This document shows, piece after piece, positions 1 to 10,679 of a DNA stretch of 64,000 nt. The notes below the pieces were generated by a model that saw nothing but the letters and a program-made list of their open reading frames with translations, had not been told where the DNA came from and did no database searches. The position numbers and the translations under genes were made by a program. The number at the start of each line of letters is the position of its first letter. Position 1 is the stretch's first letter. The stretch lies in NCBI GenBank assembly GCA_015178975.1, contig WHVD01000074.1:124001-188000 (forward strand). The letters run 5' to 3'. The stretch is from Hysterangium stoloniferum (Eukaryota; Basidiomycota; Agaricomycetes; Hysterangiales; Hysterangiaceae).

Positions 1-165
1 ATTCACAAAGGGGCGCGTCTGCGGGTCGAGACTTATAGGGAAACACCGAATGAGGAGCTCGAGGAAGCTCTTGCAGAAGACTATGGATATTTCCCAGAAC
101 TTGGAATGTACCCTATGTCACCCAGAGCAATGGGAACACCGCTTTGGACAAGTGCCCTACAAAGG
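1..165 (+). CDS. open frame entering from the left edge, unrecognised
   Basis: Frame 1 is open from the first base to a TAA at 163-165 (54 codons), rich in Glu and Arg with a Gly-Tyr-Phe-Pro stretch in the middle. A possible splice donor (AAAG/GTAACC) lies just before the stop, so this may be the end of an exon rather than of a protein. I recognise no domain. It could be the tail of a host gene or an element lying to the left, or chance. Confidence 0.25.
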
Positions 166-1306
166 TAACCTGAAGAACGGTCGAGGCTTCCATATGTGAG
201 AACCGCTGTAGGCATTATAGTAAGAATATACCAAAACCATTAAAGGGGCGGTAAAAACACAGCTAAAAGCTTGGCTGTTTAAGTGGATGTTGTCAACCTG
301 TCATCCCGGACAGATAGTATATACAGTCTGATAGAACTCACTCATCCGAAACTTGCTGAAAAAATTTCGCAATCTCTCAATTGAGACGTCACGAAGAGAC
401 GCAAGAGATGAGGCACTATACAAATAACTGTTACTTTATGGTACAACATGTTTTAATAATATGAAGTGTAACATCTGTATAGCCCAACTGTTGGAAGCCA
501 CTAAACCATTGGCTGGCTCAGTGGTTCTCGGGATCTCGGCACTTCATAAGTAAAAATGGTTTTAAACGCTGGGAGGAAATGAGTACCCCTAATCTGGGAA
601 GAAGAGTTCACAGTCGATTGGAAAGTTTTAATGTTTAAAATTGTGAATTAGCCACTTTTTTAAGAGTATATATCATTTAAAATGGTATTTTGAGTATTAA
701 CATTCAAAATATAGCTATGTTTTAGTTTGAAGCCAAAATGTATATTCGTGGCAATTGTCCACTTTTCGCGGCACCCTCACAGCAGTGCGCGGCACCTACA
801 CAGTGAGATTCAATGTCGGAGTTTGAAAAACTTCCGAGCCTCGACAGTCAATATTTGCAAGTCCTGACCCAAAGCACACTATATCATTTGGTGACACTCT
901 GATGGGCTTTTCTACTATCCACTGTGTTTCTTTCCAGTTATTCTACACTTCTGTAAGAGTTTGGGAATCTCTTACTTTGGAAAGGTACTATCCTTCCTCT
1001 TAGATAGTTGTCTCTTTTTCTTATTTTTTATAGCTTGCTCTTTGATTAGGTTAGGAGTACCTGGCTGATAGATTAAGCAGTGTAGGTTTAGTGTTTATCT
1101 GTTTTGGTCACTCCCACAGCAACAGATTATATTATACCAGTCAGGGAAATATATATACAATACAGTGCATACTGGACTTCCTGAAATTTACAGTATTCAG
1201 TTATTCCTCTTACATATTTCTCTAATGGTATATCATCATAACATTTTTTTGAACTGATTCTCATGTATTATTTATATAGTTTCTGTTCCATCATTTTCAC
1301 AAACTA
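166..1306. other. non-coding stretch, no gene seen
   Basis: AT-rich sequence without a convincing open frame on either strand. The only structure I see is at about 750-805, where GCGGCAC-type words repeat around a short direct repeat. They resemble the GC-rich words near 9180-9300 and 9585-9625 and could be eroded transposon termini, but I cannot pair them convincingly. Confidence 0.4.
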
Positions 1307-2112
1307 TGTTAGGATACATACAGGGCGGGTCTCCAGAGAAACCTGTGGGTATCTGGTAGGACTTGGCTTCAGCTTATAGGCTGCACCCTCACTAGATCGT
1401 GTTGTCCAATTTCAGACAGGCAGATGGGAATCCTGGGGAGTCCAGGTGGGGGTCGTGAGTCGTAAGTTGGAGGTTGTGGGTCGTGAGTTCAAGACTGGTG
1501 AGAGAGATAGATACGCCAGAGCCCATGGGCTCCGACTAGTGCGAGCAGTGTGAATCAAGTAGGGTTTTAGAGCGGAAAATGTATTAGATTACTGGGGGAA
1601 TCTAAGCTAATTTTCTGACTGGATTGTATGTACAACATCTGCCAGTTTAAATAGACCGTGGAGTAAATGTCATACTGAATCCAGTAATAATGAGACAAAG
1701 CGAGCAAAACATAAAATGGGAATAGTAAACACCAAATTGGTGTTAGGAACGGGACGGAACGGAGCGGAGTCCAAATCGTGACAAAGCATAACCCATAATG
1801 GGAAACGGAGTGGGAGTGGAGTACAAATCATGACAGGTCATTTGACTAAAATGGGAACGGGGCTTGATTAGAGCAGTGACGGGATTCTGAGCGGGGTCTG
1901 GTGACTGATGTGTGGGACGAAGACGGACATAGACAGAGATGGAGTCCGGGGGAAGTCCGGTGACTGATATGTGTTGTAATGAGATTGAACGTAACAAGTC
2001 TTGATGTACGGAGTCCGGGCAGGAAATCCTATAAACAGACATTTGGTGCATGTAGGGCGTGGCGGCATACAGGTTAGTACCCAGAGTCTGGCAGGATTGT
2101 CCGGTCATAACA
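1307..2112 (+). mobile_element. solo LTR, family 1 (copy 1)
   Basis: An 806-bp block starts TGTTAGGATAC and ends GTCATAACA, with the 5-bp duplication AACTA on both sides (1302-1306 and 2113-2117). Homologous blocks lie at 5199-6038 and, inverted, at 46685-47519. TG...CA ends, a perfect 5-bp TSD and no internal region are the marks of a solo LTR left by LTR-LTR recombination. It sits at the upstream border of the GCM transposon. Open frames inside it are chance. Confidence 0.9.
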
Positions 2113-2352
2113 AACTATTTGGATTTCATTCTAGGCCTGATATTGTCAATACCAATGACAATAAACCAAAAATATCTATTCCTGGAAAAGGTATGCCAAG
2201 TTTCCCTTAGTGATGTCTTTATTTTACAAATTATATACATACTGGATGTAGTTGTTGGACTGTACCATCATGGACCTTATCCACCTAGGATGTTACCTGG
2301 TTATGACCTGGATGGTATGTACAAGCTATACTCAATTATTTAATACAGAATA

Positions 2353-4251
2353 ATGAATTCATTATTAACAGGAAATCCTTTTGGTTACTTTTTAAATCCA
2401 AATTATATCAACCCATCTATATTCAATTCCCAAGCCCAATCTCACACTGTTCCTGATGATATTGCTTCCAAGCCACCAATGCCCAACATTACCATTACTA
2501 CTCCCTCAATTCCTTTATCAAAATTACCACCAAAGCCCAACATTACCATTACTGCTCCCTCAGCTCCTTTCCCAAAATTAGAGAAATTATCACCATCTCC
2601 TAACTTCATATCTGGGAACCATCTCAAGGATCTACAATCATCTATTGGACCAATGGAAAATAGAAAAGTTAAAGACTGGGATGGATGGCCCAATGGTGAA
2701 TGGTCATACCAGTTTACATATTCTGAATATGAAGCCCTCAACAAATTATCTGTTCACTGGGCAACCATAGTGCTAGGTGGGGATAAATGCCATGATATAA
2801 ATTCTTTAACTTTAGATGGTGAAAAGCATACAAAGTGTAAATGTTTGGGTATCATACATTGCAAAAATCCTGACTGTGATATTGTCATTCGGCCTCAGAC
2901 CAGAGATGCTGGTATTCAAAAGCAATTAACATGTAGTTGTGACTGTGGATGGAATTTACATCATGTGACATGCAATGTACTGTCCACACTTATTCATTAT
3001 AAAAATGGGATTATGTATCACAATGGTGGGACACATCTTCACCAACAACCCACTTATAAACTCCATCTTCTTCCCAATGAACGATCTCAGCTCCACAAAA
3101 TATTTCAGAAACATCCAAAAATGGGCTCACTACAATTAGCTGTTGGCATTCCTGGATTTTCTGGTCCAGGTACATCTGTCACAGAGATATCCCCAGTTCT
3201 ATTAAATGTTGATCGTATTCGGTATGAGAAGAAAATTGTTTACAAGAGAAATAAGATTATTGGAGGGACTGCAGAATCAGGATTGGAACAGTTGGCTGAG
3301 TTTGGGTCTCATCATCCTGATTTCTTACATTATAGTGAGGTTGGACCAACTACAATCCTTGTACTTCAAACTTCTTGGATGGAGCTACAAATAATGCTAG
3401 ATGTTGTTCAGTATGATGCTGTCCATGGATTTGTCTCTGATGCTGCACATGGCTATTGGAGAATGAGTGATTGGGTGCTTATAGTATCATCTGTATATTC
3501 TCGACATCTTTATTGTTGGGTTCCAGTTCTCTTCTCAGCAGCTAATGGCACCACTTCCAATCATTATCAAATACACTTTCTAATGCTGTTTCAAAGTATT
3601 GCCTCTCAATGTCAGAAGCAGGGACACCAATTAACTGATGAAATGTTTGCATGTGTTGTTGATTTCAGTCAAGCTCAGGCAAATGGCTTTGTGGAGGCTT
3701 TTATTCAGTTTTGGTCAATTATGGAAGGCAATACACAAAATAATGAGGAATTAACTAAGGCAGCAAACTCACTTTTGAAAGGATGCTATCAGCATTTTCA
3801 TACTGGCATCACTCGTCTCAAAAGGATTAGTGGTGTGGTACAACCCCAGCTACAGGACACTTTTGAATCACATGCTCTAGGTTTGTTAGAGACTATCAAT
3901 GCAGAGGCCTTTAAAGCACATGCTGCAGCACTTATACATGACTTTCCAGGTGTTAAAAACTGGATGGATTGGTGGCAGCAGGACAGACCTTCCTGAATGC
4001 TTTTTAAGCCATTTAGAACCATGAAAGAAGATCTCTGGGAGCAACTACCAGATACTACAAATGCTGAGGAAGCCATGCATTTTAGACTTTACAGTGGGCT
4101 TGGTAGTAATTTAGGACTTATGGAAGGTCTAGAGGGATTATTTTTATTTGTGAATCTTCTAGAGATGCAGGGCATTGCCAAACAATCAGAAATACCAGTG
4201 GCATATGGGACTATGAAACCTTGGACTAAGAATGCTCATCAGTTAGGATGA
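2353..4251 (+). pseudogene. GCM-domain MULE-like transposase
   Basis: A 547-residue frame opens with ATG at 2353. Residues 1-100 are Pro/Ser-rich linker. Residues about 108-235 carry a GCM1-like zinc domain: WDGWPNGEW, then Cys162/164, Cys170, Cys175 and RP, a Cys194/196/198 cluster, Cys207, and closing His228/His230. Residues about 340-545 are the transposase core, with SDAAHGYW (Asp363) and ACVVDFSQA (Asp437) as the likely first two catalytic acids, and a C..HF..G..R zinc-like turn near 478-488. After a TGA at 3994-3996 the same frame runs on to 4251 with LPDTTNAEEAMHF, a block normally continuous with this core. That TGA is therefore probably a nonsense mutation. A second TGA (4249-4251) precedes the protease part. 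Confidence 0.75.
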
Positions 4252-5190
4252 ACTAAAGTCCACCGAAATCCAACTTCTAAAAGATTTCAAAATGATGGTC
4301 ATCCACCAGATACTGCTAAGGCACTTATTCTTGGTACTAAAGGCAAGAAAAAGATTTCTGTTTTGATTCCAGGATACCAATTGAAGGAAAACTCCTGTTG
4401 GTTGGATACTTCTCTTGAACTTATATACCAGGCAGTTGATCACCATTGGCCAGCATTACATCAAAATCTTTCACAACTGGATACTCAGTTATTACACTCT
4501 TTTTTTATACCATATTTTTGAAGAGCATTTGATTACTGTTGGTGAGGTATTCAATGGTCAAGAAAGTATATTGATTTCTACCAAACGTGATCGGTTATGT
4601 GAACAACTCCTTCAAAAGAGGTTTATTAAAGCAATTAATGAGCCTGATGTTCTCATGGGTTGGTGTGAGGGCTATTCAAGAGTTTCATAGCCATTCTTGT
4701 GATAATGCAACACTTCCATTTCTTGAAGCCAAATAATCCAACTCCGCTCTTGTAAAACCCAAGAAGAGGCCCATTATCAACTCACCAGCCTGCCAAAGAC
4801 ACGAACAATTCACTATCTTCAACTCAAACACTACCAGATGGCAAATGGCAATTTGCAATCATGGTTATACTCACAAGTTCTTCCAAGCTCAGATCATATA
4901 GATGCTTGTTGGAAATCATGTCAAGGTGAACAGATATGCAATAGTGCACCCTCTATAATGGAAATCTGGATACACATTCCTATCATGCTTGTTTTGTCCC
5001 TGGATTATGAGGGCTTGACAGAGACATGGCGTCTGCCTAAAAAGCTCACATTATTTCAGAATTCAAACCATCTTGAAGGTCTCCACTACAACCTTGTAGG
5101 CAAAGCCATCTATTCACCATCTGTTCAACACTTTACATCAAGGTTCCATAATGGCAATGCTATCTATGAGCATGATGGTTTATAACATTC
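4252..5190 (+). pseudogene. USP-like cysteine protease part of the transposon
   Basis: The transposase frame continues after the second stop with a Cys box, ENSCWLDTSLEL near 4390-4425, like the nucleophile box of ubiquitin-specific and USPL1-type peptidases. About 750 bp on, YNLVGKAIY...HFTSRF (about 5085-5145) looks like the His box and NAIYEHDGL the last acidic position. Between the boxes the coding sense moves frame at the T-run near 4500 and again near 4690, so this part is broken. Fusion of a deubiquitinase-like domain to a transposase suggests a role in modifying host ubiquitin or SUMO-like marks, which is inference. The family assignment rests on the two boxes and their spacing; an Ulp1-like peptidase is the alternative. 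Confidence 0.5.
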
Positions 5191-5198
5191 AGGATCAC

Positions 5199-6038
5199 TG
5201 TTAGGATACACACACAGGCTGGGTTTCCGGAGAAACCCGTGGGATATCCGGTAGGACTTGGCTTCAGCTTATAGGCTGCGCCATCGCTAGATCATGTTGT
5301 CCAATTTCAGACAGGCGGACGGGAATCCCGGGGAGTCCAGGTGGGGTTCATGGGTCGTAGGTCGTAAGTTGGGGGTCGTGGGTCGTAAGTCAGAGGTCGT
5401 GGATCGTGAGTCGAGATAGTTGAGAGAGATAGATGCGCCGGAGCCTGTGGGCTCTGACTAGTGCGAGCGATGTGAATCAAGTAATGTTTTAGAGCGGAAA
5501 ATGTTATTAGATTACTGGGGGGAATCTAAGCTAATTTTCTGACTGGATTGTATGTACAACATCTGCCAGTTTATATAGACCATGGAGTGAATGACATACC
5601 AAATCCAGTAATGGCGAAACGAAACTAACAAAACATGAAACAGGAATAGTAAACACCAAATTGGTGTTAGGAACAGAACGGAACGGAGCGGAGTCTGAAT
5701 TGTGACAAAGCGTAACCCATAACGGGAAATGGAGCGGGAGTGGAGTCCTAAATCATGACAGGTCATTTGACTAAAACGGGAACGGGGCTCGATTAGAGTG
5801 GTGATGGGATTCTAAGTGGGAACCGGTGACTGATGCATGGGATGAAGACGGACATAGAGAGAGATGGAGTCCGGGGGAAGTCTGGTGACTGATATGTGTC
5901 GTAATGAGGTCGAACATAACGAGTCTTGACGTAATGGAGTCCGGGTGGGAAATCCTATAAACAGACAATTGGTGCTTGTAGCACGTGGGGGCATACAGGT
6001 TAGTGCCTGGAGTCCGGCAGGATTGTCTGGTCATAACA
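5199..6038 (+). mobile_element. solo LTR, family 1 (copy 2), inside the transposon
   Basis: An 840-bp block with the family-1 ends TGTTAGGATAC and GTCATAACA, flanked by ATCAC (5194-5198) and ATCCT (6039-6043), a one-mismatch 5-bp TSD. It lies between the protease His box and the PHD-bearing part of the transposon, so it landed after that element was in place. Confidence 0.88.
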
Positions 6039-6202
6039 ATCCTCAGTCAAAATACAAAAAGGTACCATATCACAATACCTTGAAGAGAAGATTCAGACAG
6101 TTTAAGGCACATCTTCATATACCAGTGCTGTTATATATGTGTTGCAAGGTGGAATTAAAGCTCAGGAAGAGTTTCAGAAAATACAAAAAAAATCTTGGCT
6201 AA

Positions 6203-6850
6203 TCACCATATTCTTTTAACTACAATTCTTCAGCAACACTGCCTCAAGCCACTCTAAATGCTACCACCTTTTCTCTATTTCCATCAGAGAAATGCTTTTG
6301 GCTTACAAACCCCAGTAGGCTTGATATTCAAGATTATATTTGTATATCACCACAAGACATTCCTCATGTGACTCCAAAGCAAATTCAAATCACTCCAAAT
6401 GCATCTAGTACACTCAAAAGACAAAATAGCAATCAATCTCATATATCAATCCAATCTGATGAGGATGATGAGGCATCCTATCCCCAACAGAAGTATTCTC
6501 AAAGATACCTTCAAAGAGTAGAGTCTGATAGTGAAGGCCAGGTGGTCATTCATAAAGCAAAGCCCAAAAGACTCCCAAAATCTATGTCTATTCCTGCCTT
6601 ATCTCCCATACCTGAGATTCCCGGGATAGGTTCTAATGCTTCATTATTTCCAATCTCATGTCACTGTGGACATACTGGTGATGGTAATGAGGAAGCAGCT
6701 CAAAGGTTTACCAATGACTACATTCACTGTGATGAATGTCATAATTGGTCACATATTGCTTGCCAATGTGAAGGAAGAGCTAGTACCATTGGAAATAAGC
6801 CATTCATTTGTGATGAATGTGATATGGTTCAGATTCAACTGGCATTGTGA
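6203..6850 (+). pseudogene. PHD-finger part of the GCM transposon
   Basis: A frame open from about 6203 to the TGA at 6848-6850 reads about 55 residues of uncertain linker, an acidic Ser-rich stretch (SDEDDEASYP) and a Pro-rich basic stretch. A Cys4-His-Cys3 cluster follows at about 6650-6830: CHCG, then CDEC, HIAC and CDEC. This spacing is that of a PHD finger, a domain that usually reads histone H3 tails. There is no ATG at the head, so it is an internal piece or exon, not a separate gene. Just upstream (6120-6200) another frame looks coding and then shifts, so the join to the protease part is damaged. An eroded inverted copy of this finger lies at 8541-8696. Confidence 0.6.
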
Positions 6851-7014
6851 CCTCGATCAGAATGGTATGTGAACTTGTTTGATATTTGGATGACCTCTTA
6901 CAGTTGTGATTTAAATAGCTCAACAGCTCAACAGCTAAATAACCATGCTACTCAACCTTTGCACAAGTGCTTCTTGTAAGTTTCCAAATCCAAATTCACC
7001 TTCAATTGTCTTAG

Positions 7015-8275
7015 TGCATGTTAATCACATGTAGACCTGGTTTGGGTGCCCTTGCCCAAAATGGGAAGTATTACTATCCTGTGCAGCTAATTGGACCTGA
7101 TCATGATTCTGATCCCAAAAGATGGCATGTAAAATGGTGGCGACACAATCACTATCATAATCTATCTTCAACAGAGTCATGGATTCCAGAACATGATGTT
7201 ATTGACTCCTTGTGGAGGGACCAGAAGCACAGATGGAAAATTAGAGTAAGCTATTTGAAGGTATTTGTAGTTATTAACATAACTGAAGTTTGACTTTATA
7301 GTTGGGAAAATGGGATTTGGTGTACTCATTATCACAGGAGGATGACAAGATCTTGGATTACCTTCATTATCCCTCATCTCCAATATTTGATGCTCTTCTG
7401 AAACCTCATCTTCCATTACTTAACAAGCTGGTGAAGACACCAAAACAAGTTAGAAGGTAAGAATGTCCTGCCTTGGACTACCTGTACACTGAAAAGGCTA
7501 TTTCAGAGTTGAAGGCTGAATTCACTTACCTTAAAAACCATCTTATATTGTTTTCTGGAAATCTTTCCTCCATACAAATTGCCATGACACATTATTGGCT
7601 GCATATGAACCTAGACTCTGGTACAAGGAACAAGGATAAATGGATCCAAAGAGTACCTGCAGCCCATGCAATGACTCTTCTTATCCTCAAACAGTCCTAC
7701 ACCCAATTATCCCCTGATGGCCCACCTTTTGAGGATCTTCCTAAACATACACAACTATTTCAAGACCTACTGAAGCACTCATGGCATATACAGCATAGCC
7801 AGGGACCACCTTTCCCTGCTATAGATGTTGACAAAGAGGCCATTGGATTATTTGAACATGAAATGTTTGAGACTTCAAAAGCAGCAGGGCCTGCCAGCTT
7901 TCAACAATGGGATTGGATGCAGGTAATCATCAGAATAAATGGAGTCCATATCCTTTTGTTCCCTACTCTTGGAATGAATGTGATATTCCTGAACCAGAGG
8001 AAACTGAATATCAGGTATTTTACTATCAATTTCAAAATCTGATATAGATTACTACTCATACTTTGATATAGCATGGGCCAGAATTTAGTGAAGGCAGTGA
8101 ACCAGACACTCAAGAATCCCATATTTTCCCTCTAAATCGACCAAAACCCCGACCAGCTCTGAAGTGCAAAGCAGAGGAAGTGTGTGAGGAAGCTTTGTTT
8201 GAGAAGCAATCTGAAAGAATACTCAGAAAACAACCCAGGTTGAATTATAAAGAGACTGGAAGGTATAAAATATTT
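7015..8275 (+). pseudogene. Tudor-like module and basic C-terminus of the transposon protein
   Basis: Exon-like blocks are separated by GT-AG introns at 6976-7014 (39 nt), 7246-7301 (56 nt) and 8015-8071 (57 nt), with a donor also at 7457. The first block (7015-7245) reads PGLGALAQNGKYYYPVQLIG...VKWWR...DSLW, a Tudor/PWWP-like small barrel by its aromatic pattern. The second starts LGKWDLVYSL. A longer stretch (7473-7920) is open and hydrophilic. The last blocks end SERILRKQPRLNYKETG, a basic tail. Near 7915-7925 the frame changes without a plausible intron, so the gene is broken there. A chromatin-reading role beside the PHD finger is inference. Confidence 0.5.
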
Positions 8276-8540
8276 TAATGCAAATAAACAGAGTTTCTGT
8301 ATATATAATTTGCATTTTAAGAGCATTTCACACATAGTATTTGACATTTTTTGGAGCCTCTGTCATCCATAAGTAAAGTTGTTATTCAATGTGCCAAAAT
8401 AGAAAGGGAATGGTAGTTTTTCTGCAGAGAAGTAAGTTTAAATACAATGTGATGTAACACCACATTCAGATTGAATTGCAAATACTATTTCTACATGTAT
8501 GTGTATATAGACAGAGGAGTTATTTTAATATGTAAGAGGT

Positions 8541-8696
8541 TATCCAAATATCAAACCAAGTTTAACCCTTCCTTCACATTGACAACCAATATAGACCAAT
8601 TATGATATTGATCATAGTGAATATAGTCATTGGTAAACCCCTGAGCTGCCTCCTCATTGTTATCACCAGTGCATTTACAGTGACATAAGATTGGAA
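8541..8696 (-). repeat. inverted, eroded copy of the PHD-finger segment
   Basis: On the minus strand this reads a decayed form of the PHD block at 6640-6830 (for example NNEEAAQGFTNDYIHYD), with several cysteines replaced. It lies between the transposon's C-terminal exons and a second copy of those exons, so the 3' end of the element has been rearranged. Confidence 0.7.
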
Positions 8697-9166
8697 ATAG
8701 TGGAGTCCATATTCTTTCATTCCTTACTCTTGGAATTAATGTGATATTCCTGAACCAGAAGAGACTTAATATTAGGTATTTCACTATCAATTTCAAAATC
8801 TGATACTTATACTTTCATGTATGTAATATGGGTTTAGTGAATGCAGTGAACCAGACACCCAAGAATCTCACATTTGCCTCTAAATAGACCAAAATTCTGA
8901 TTAGTTCAGAAGTACATACAAAGCAGAGTGAATGGGTGAGGAAGCTATATTTCAGAGGCAGCCTAAAAGAATACTCAGAAAATGACCCAGGGTGAATTAT
9001 GAAAGACATAGAGGTATGGTAAATCCTAACCCTAACCCTAACCCTAACCCCCTAATAACAAAGTTTTTTGTAGATAATATTCACTTTTAAGAGCATATAA
9101 CATAATATAAAGCATTTCACATATAGTATTTGACATTTTTTAAAGCCTCTCATCCACAAGTACAGT
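8697..9166 (+). repeat. second, degenerate copy of the transposon 3' end
   Basis: This stretch parallels about 7940-8385: the same exon words, the same 3' flank with a TATTTGACATTTTTT block (at 8340 and 9128), but with many substitutions and no open frame. A telomere-like tract (9025-9051) interrupts it where the first copy has none. Confidence 0.75.
9025..9051 (+). repeat. interstitial telomere-like tract (CCCTAA)n
   Basis: About four head-to-tail CCCTAA units end in a C-run. TTAGGG is the common fungal telomere repeat. The tract lies in the middle of a sequence whose sister copy (around 8262-8275) has none, so it was added at this spot, for instance during break repair. Confidence 0.85.
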
Positions 9167-9180
9167 TGTTTCAGTGTCAC

Positions 9181-9302
9181 AGCAGTTACCTTCCTAATGA
9201 GGAAGTGCCACACAGGTCGCGGCAGTTGGCCTAATTAGGAAGGACAACTGCCGCGACTTGCACAGCACTTCCTAATTAGGAAGGTAACTGCCGCGACATG
9301 CA
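9181..9302. repeat. GC-rich inverted repeats with CCTAATTAGG cores
   Basis: GTCGCGGCAGTTG (9216-9228) and its reverse complement (9245-9257) form a 13-bp stem around a palindromic CCTAATTAGG core. Related words recur on both sides: CAGTTACCTTCCTAAT at 9183 and a near-inverse, GAAGGTAACTGCCGCGAC, ending at 9297. This may be a cruciform-forming terminus of an unidentified element. Confidence 0.7.
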
Positions 9303-10065
9303 AGTTTTTCGTGTAAACCTAGAACCCATGTCATTTAGAAGTTATATTTTATTATTTAAGACTTTAATAAGTTTATTTGAGAATTAATACCACTCAAGGA
9401 AGTGCTAAAACTAAGTATGTGCCAATTAAAGTGGTGCACAAGGTATATTTCAGCAGGAAAATGTACACTAGATGTAACAGTGCTCATGTTTTAATGATAT
9501 AATGTCAAATATTATTTTATTTTGGTAATTTTCAATACAAAATTGATGAAGTATCTACTGATTTTGAAAAAAGAAACATGTCATGGCACTTGCACAGCAG
9601 CACAACACCCTGCACGGCACTTTCCTATAGCCCCTTCGGGAAGACCACCCTGAGAACAGATGGCCGTTAATGTTGTAAATAGCAAATGAATAGAACCCTG
9701 AATGCACTTTTTCCACCCTAATAAGAGTGCATTACTGTTATAACCAAGGGTTTGTGCATGCTCCATATAGTGATATACTCAAGGCGTTTCGGCATGTTAA
9801 ATTTGATGATGAAACACACCTTTTTATAGGGGGAGTCCACCAATTATTGCAACTTTTCATATGAAGATGCTAATTGTGGACCATGCATTTGGAGGTTAAT
9901 GTGTGTCAGAACCACTATACACCTCCCAGAGCACCAAACCTATATTGTCAGGAGGTGCTACACTAACTGACACAAGATATTGAGACACAAGTACTTTCAT
10001 TACAAGCTTATTAAACACTTGTAGATTGTGTATTGCAATAGAGTCAACTCATACTATTTTTAATA
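9303..10065. other. no gene; probably eroded LTR upstream of a Ty1 relic
   Basis: No open frame of note. Because a Ty1-type primer-site-like motif starts at 10066, the sequence just before it may be an eroded LTR. I cannot place its start. Confidence 0.3.
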
Positions 10066-10078
10066 GGTTATGGGCCCC
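10066..10078 (+). other. Ty1/copia-type half-tRNA primer-binding-site relic
   Basis: GGTTATGGGCCCC differs at one position from GGTTATGAGCCC, the complement of the initiator-tRNA-Met anticodon loop that many Ty1/copia elements use as primer. A cleaner example is at 44660-44671. A copia gag relic follows at 10680. Confidence 0.45.
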
Positions 10079-10222
10079 GCTGTGTGCTATAGGGCATGGT
10101 TCCTGTGTGTAGAGTGAACAGCTATATTTGTATGTGTGGTATAGTGGACAAGTCTGGACAAAAGAGCCAGAGAGGACCTATATCTGCTTATAGTATAGTT
10201 GAGTGCTAGCATTAAGGGAGTG

Positions 10223-10330
10223 TGTTAGATTGAGTAATGCTAGCAGTGCTTCCCAGGGTCAGGTGGTGTAATGGTTAACACCCCTCGGTTCAATCCCCAG
10301 TCTAGCCATTCATTATCTACACTTTTAACA
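10223..10330 (+). repeat. tRNA-like cassette, shorter copy
   Basis: A 108-bp unit runs from TGTTAGATTGAG to CTTTTAACA and matches 29555-29682 along its length. Inside (10257-10308) are a tRNA-like acceptor strand, a box A (TGGTGTAATGG) and a perfect box B (GGTTCAATCC). The anticodon arm is missing, about 20 nt shorter than in the other copy, so this cannot be a working tRNA. No clear TSD is seen. Confidence 0.7.
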
Positions 10331-10679
10331 CGGCATACTCCCAAGCACGATTGGTATATCTCAATGACACACCATCACGAGCTTACTGTTGATTGGCCCT
10401 ATCAGTGTTGCCATCACATGTCTCTATATCACTGACTTCCTTTATGTAACGTTTGATACGATATGCCTCAGTCGGTTTTCCACCTTGTGTAGACTGAGTA
10501 GTTCCTACTTTTAACACGTCAACGGGCCCCGCTCCTAGCTGCTAAAAGTAGACTGACGCGAATAAGATACAAAACATAAATTATTCTGACCCCCGACCAA
10601 ATCCGCACTGGCAACTGCACATGTCTACAAAACCTGCACTTTTTCACTTTCATGCTGGTGAAAATTTTCATGAGAACTG

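Larger units (their letters stand above)
2113..9010 (+). mobile_element. decayed multidomain GCM/MULE-type DNA transposon
   Basis: Same-strand coding pieces follow in order: a GCM-type zinc domain, a MULE-like transposase core, a USP-like cysteine protease, a PHD finger, a Tudor-like module and a basic tail. The order, with small fungal introns in the last third, suggests one long gene or two adjacent genes of a large class II element. A solo LTR (5199-6038) interrupts it, and stops and frame changes show it is dead. Terminal inverted repeats were not identified, so both outer borders are approximate. WRKY-GCM1 zinc fingers are known from Mutator-like transposases; the accessory domains are read by eye from motifs. 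Confidence 0.7.
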
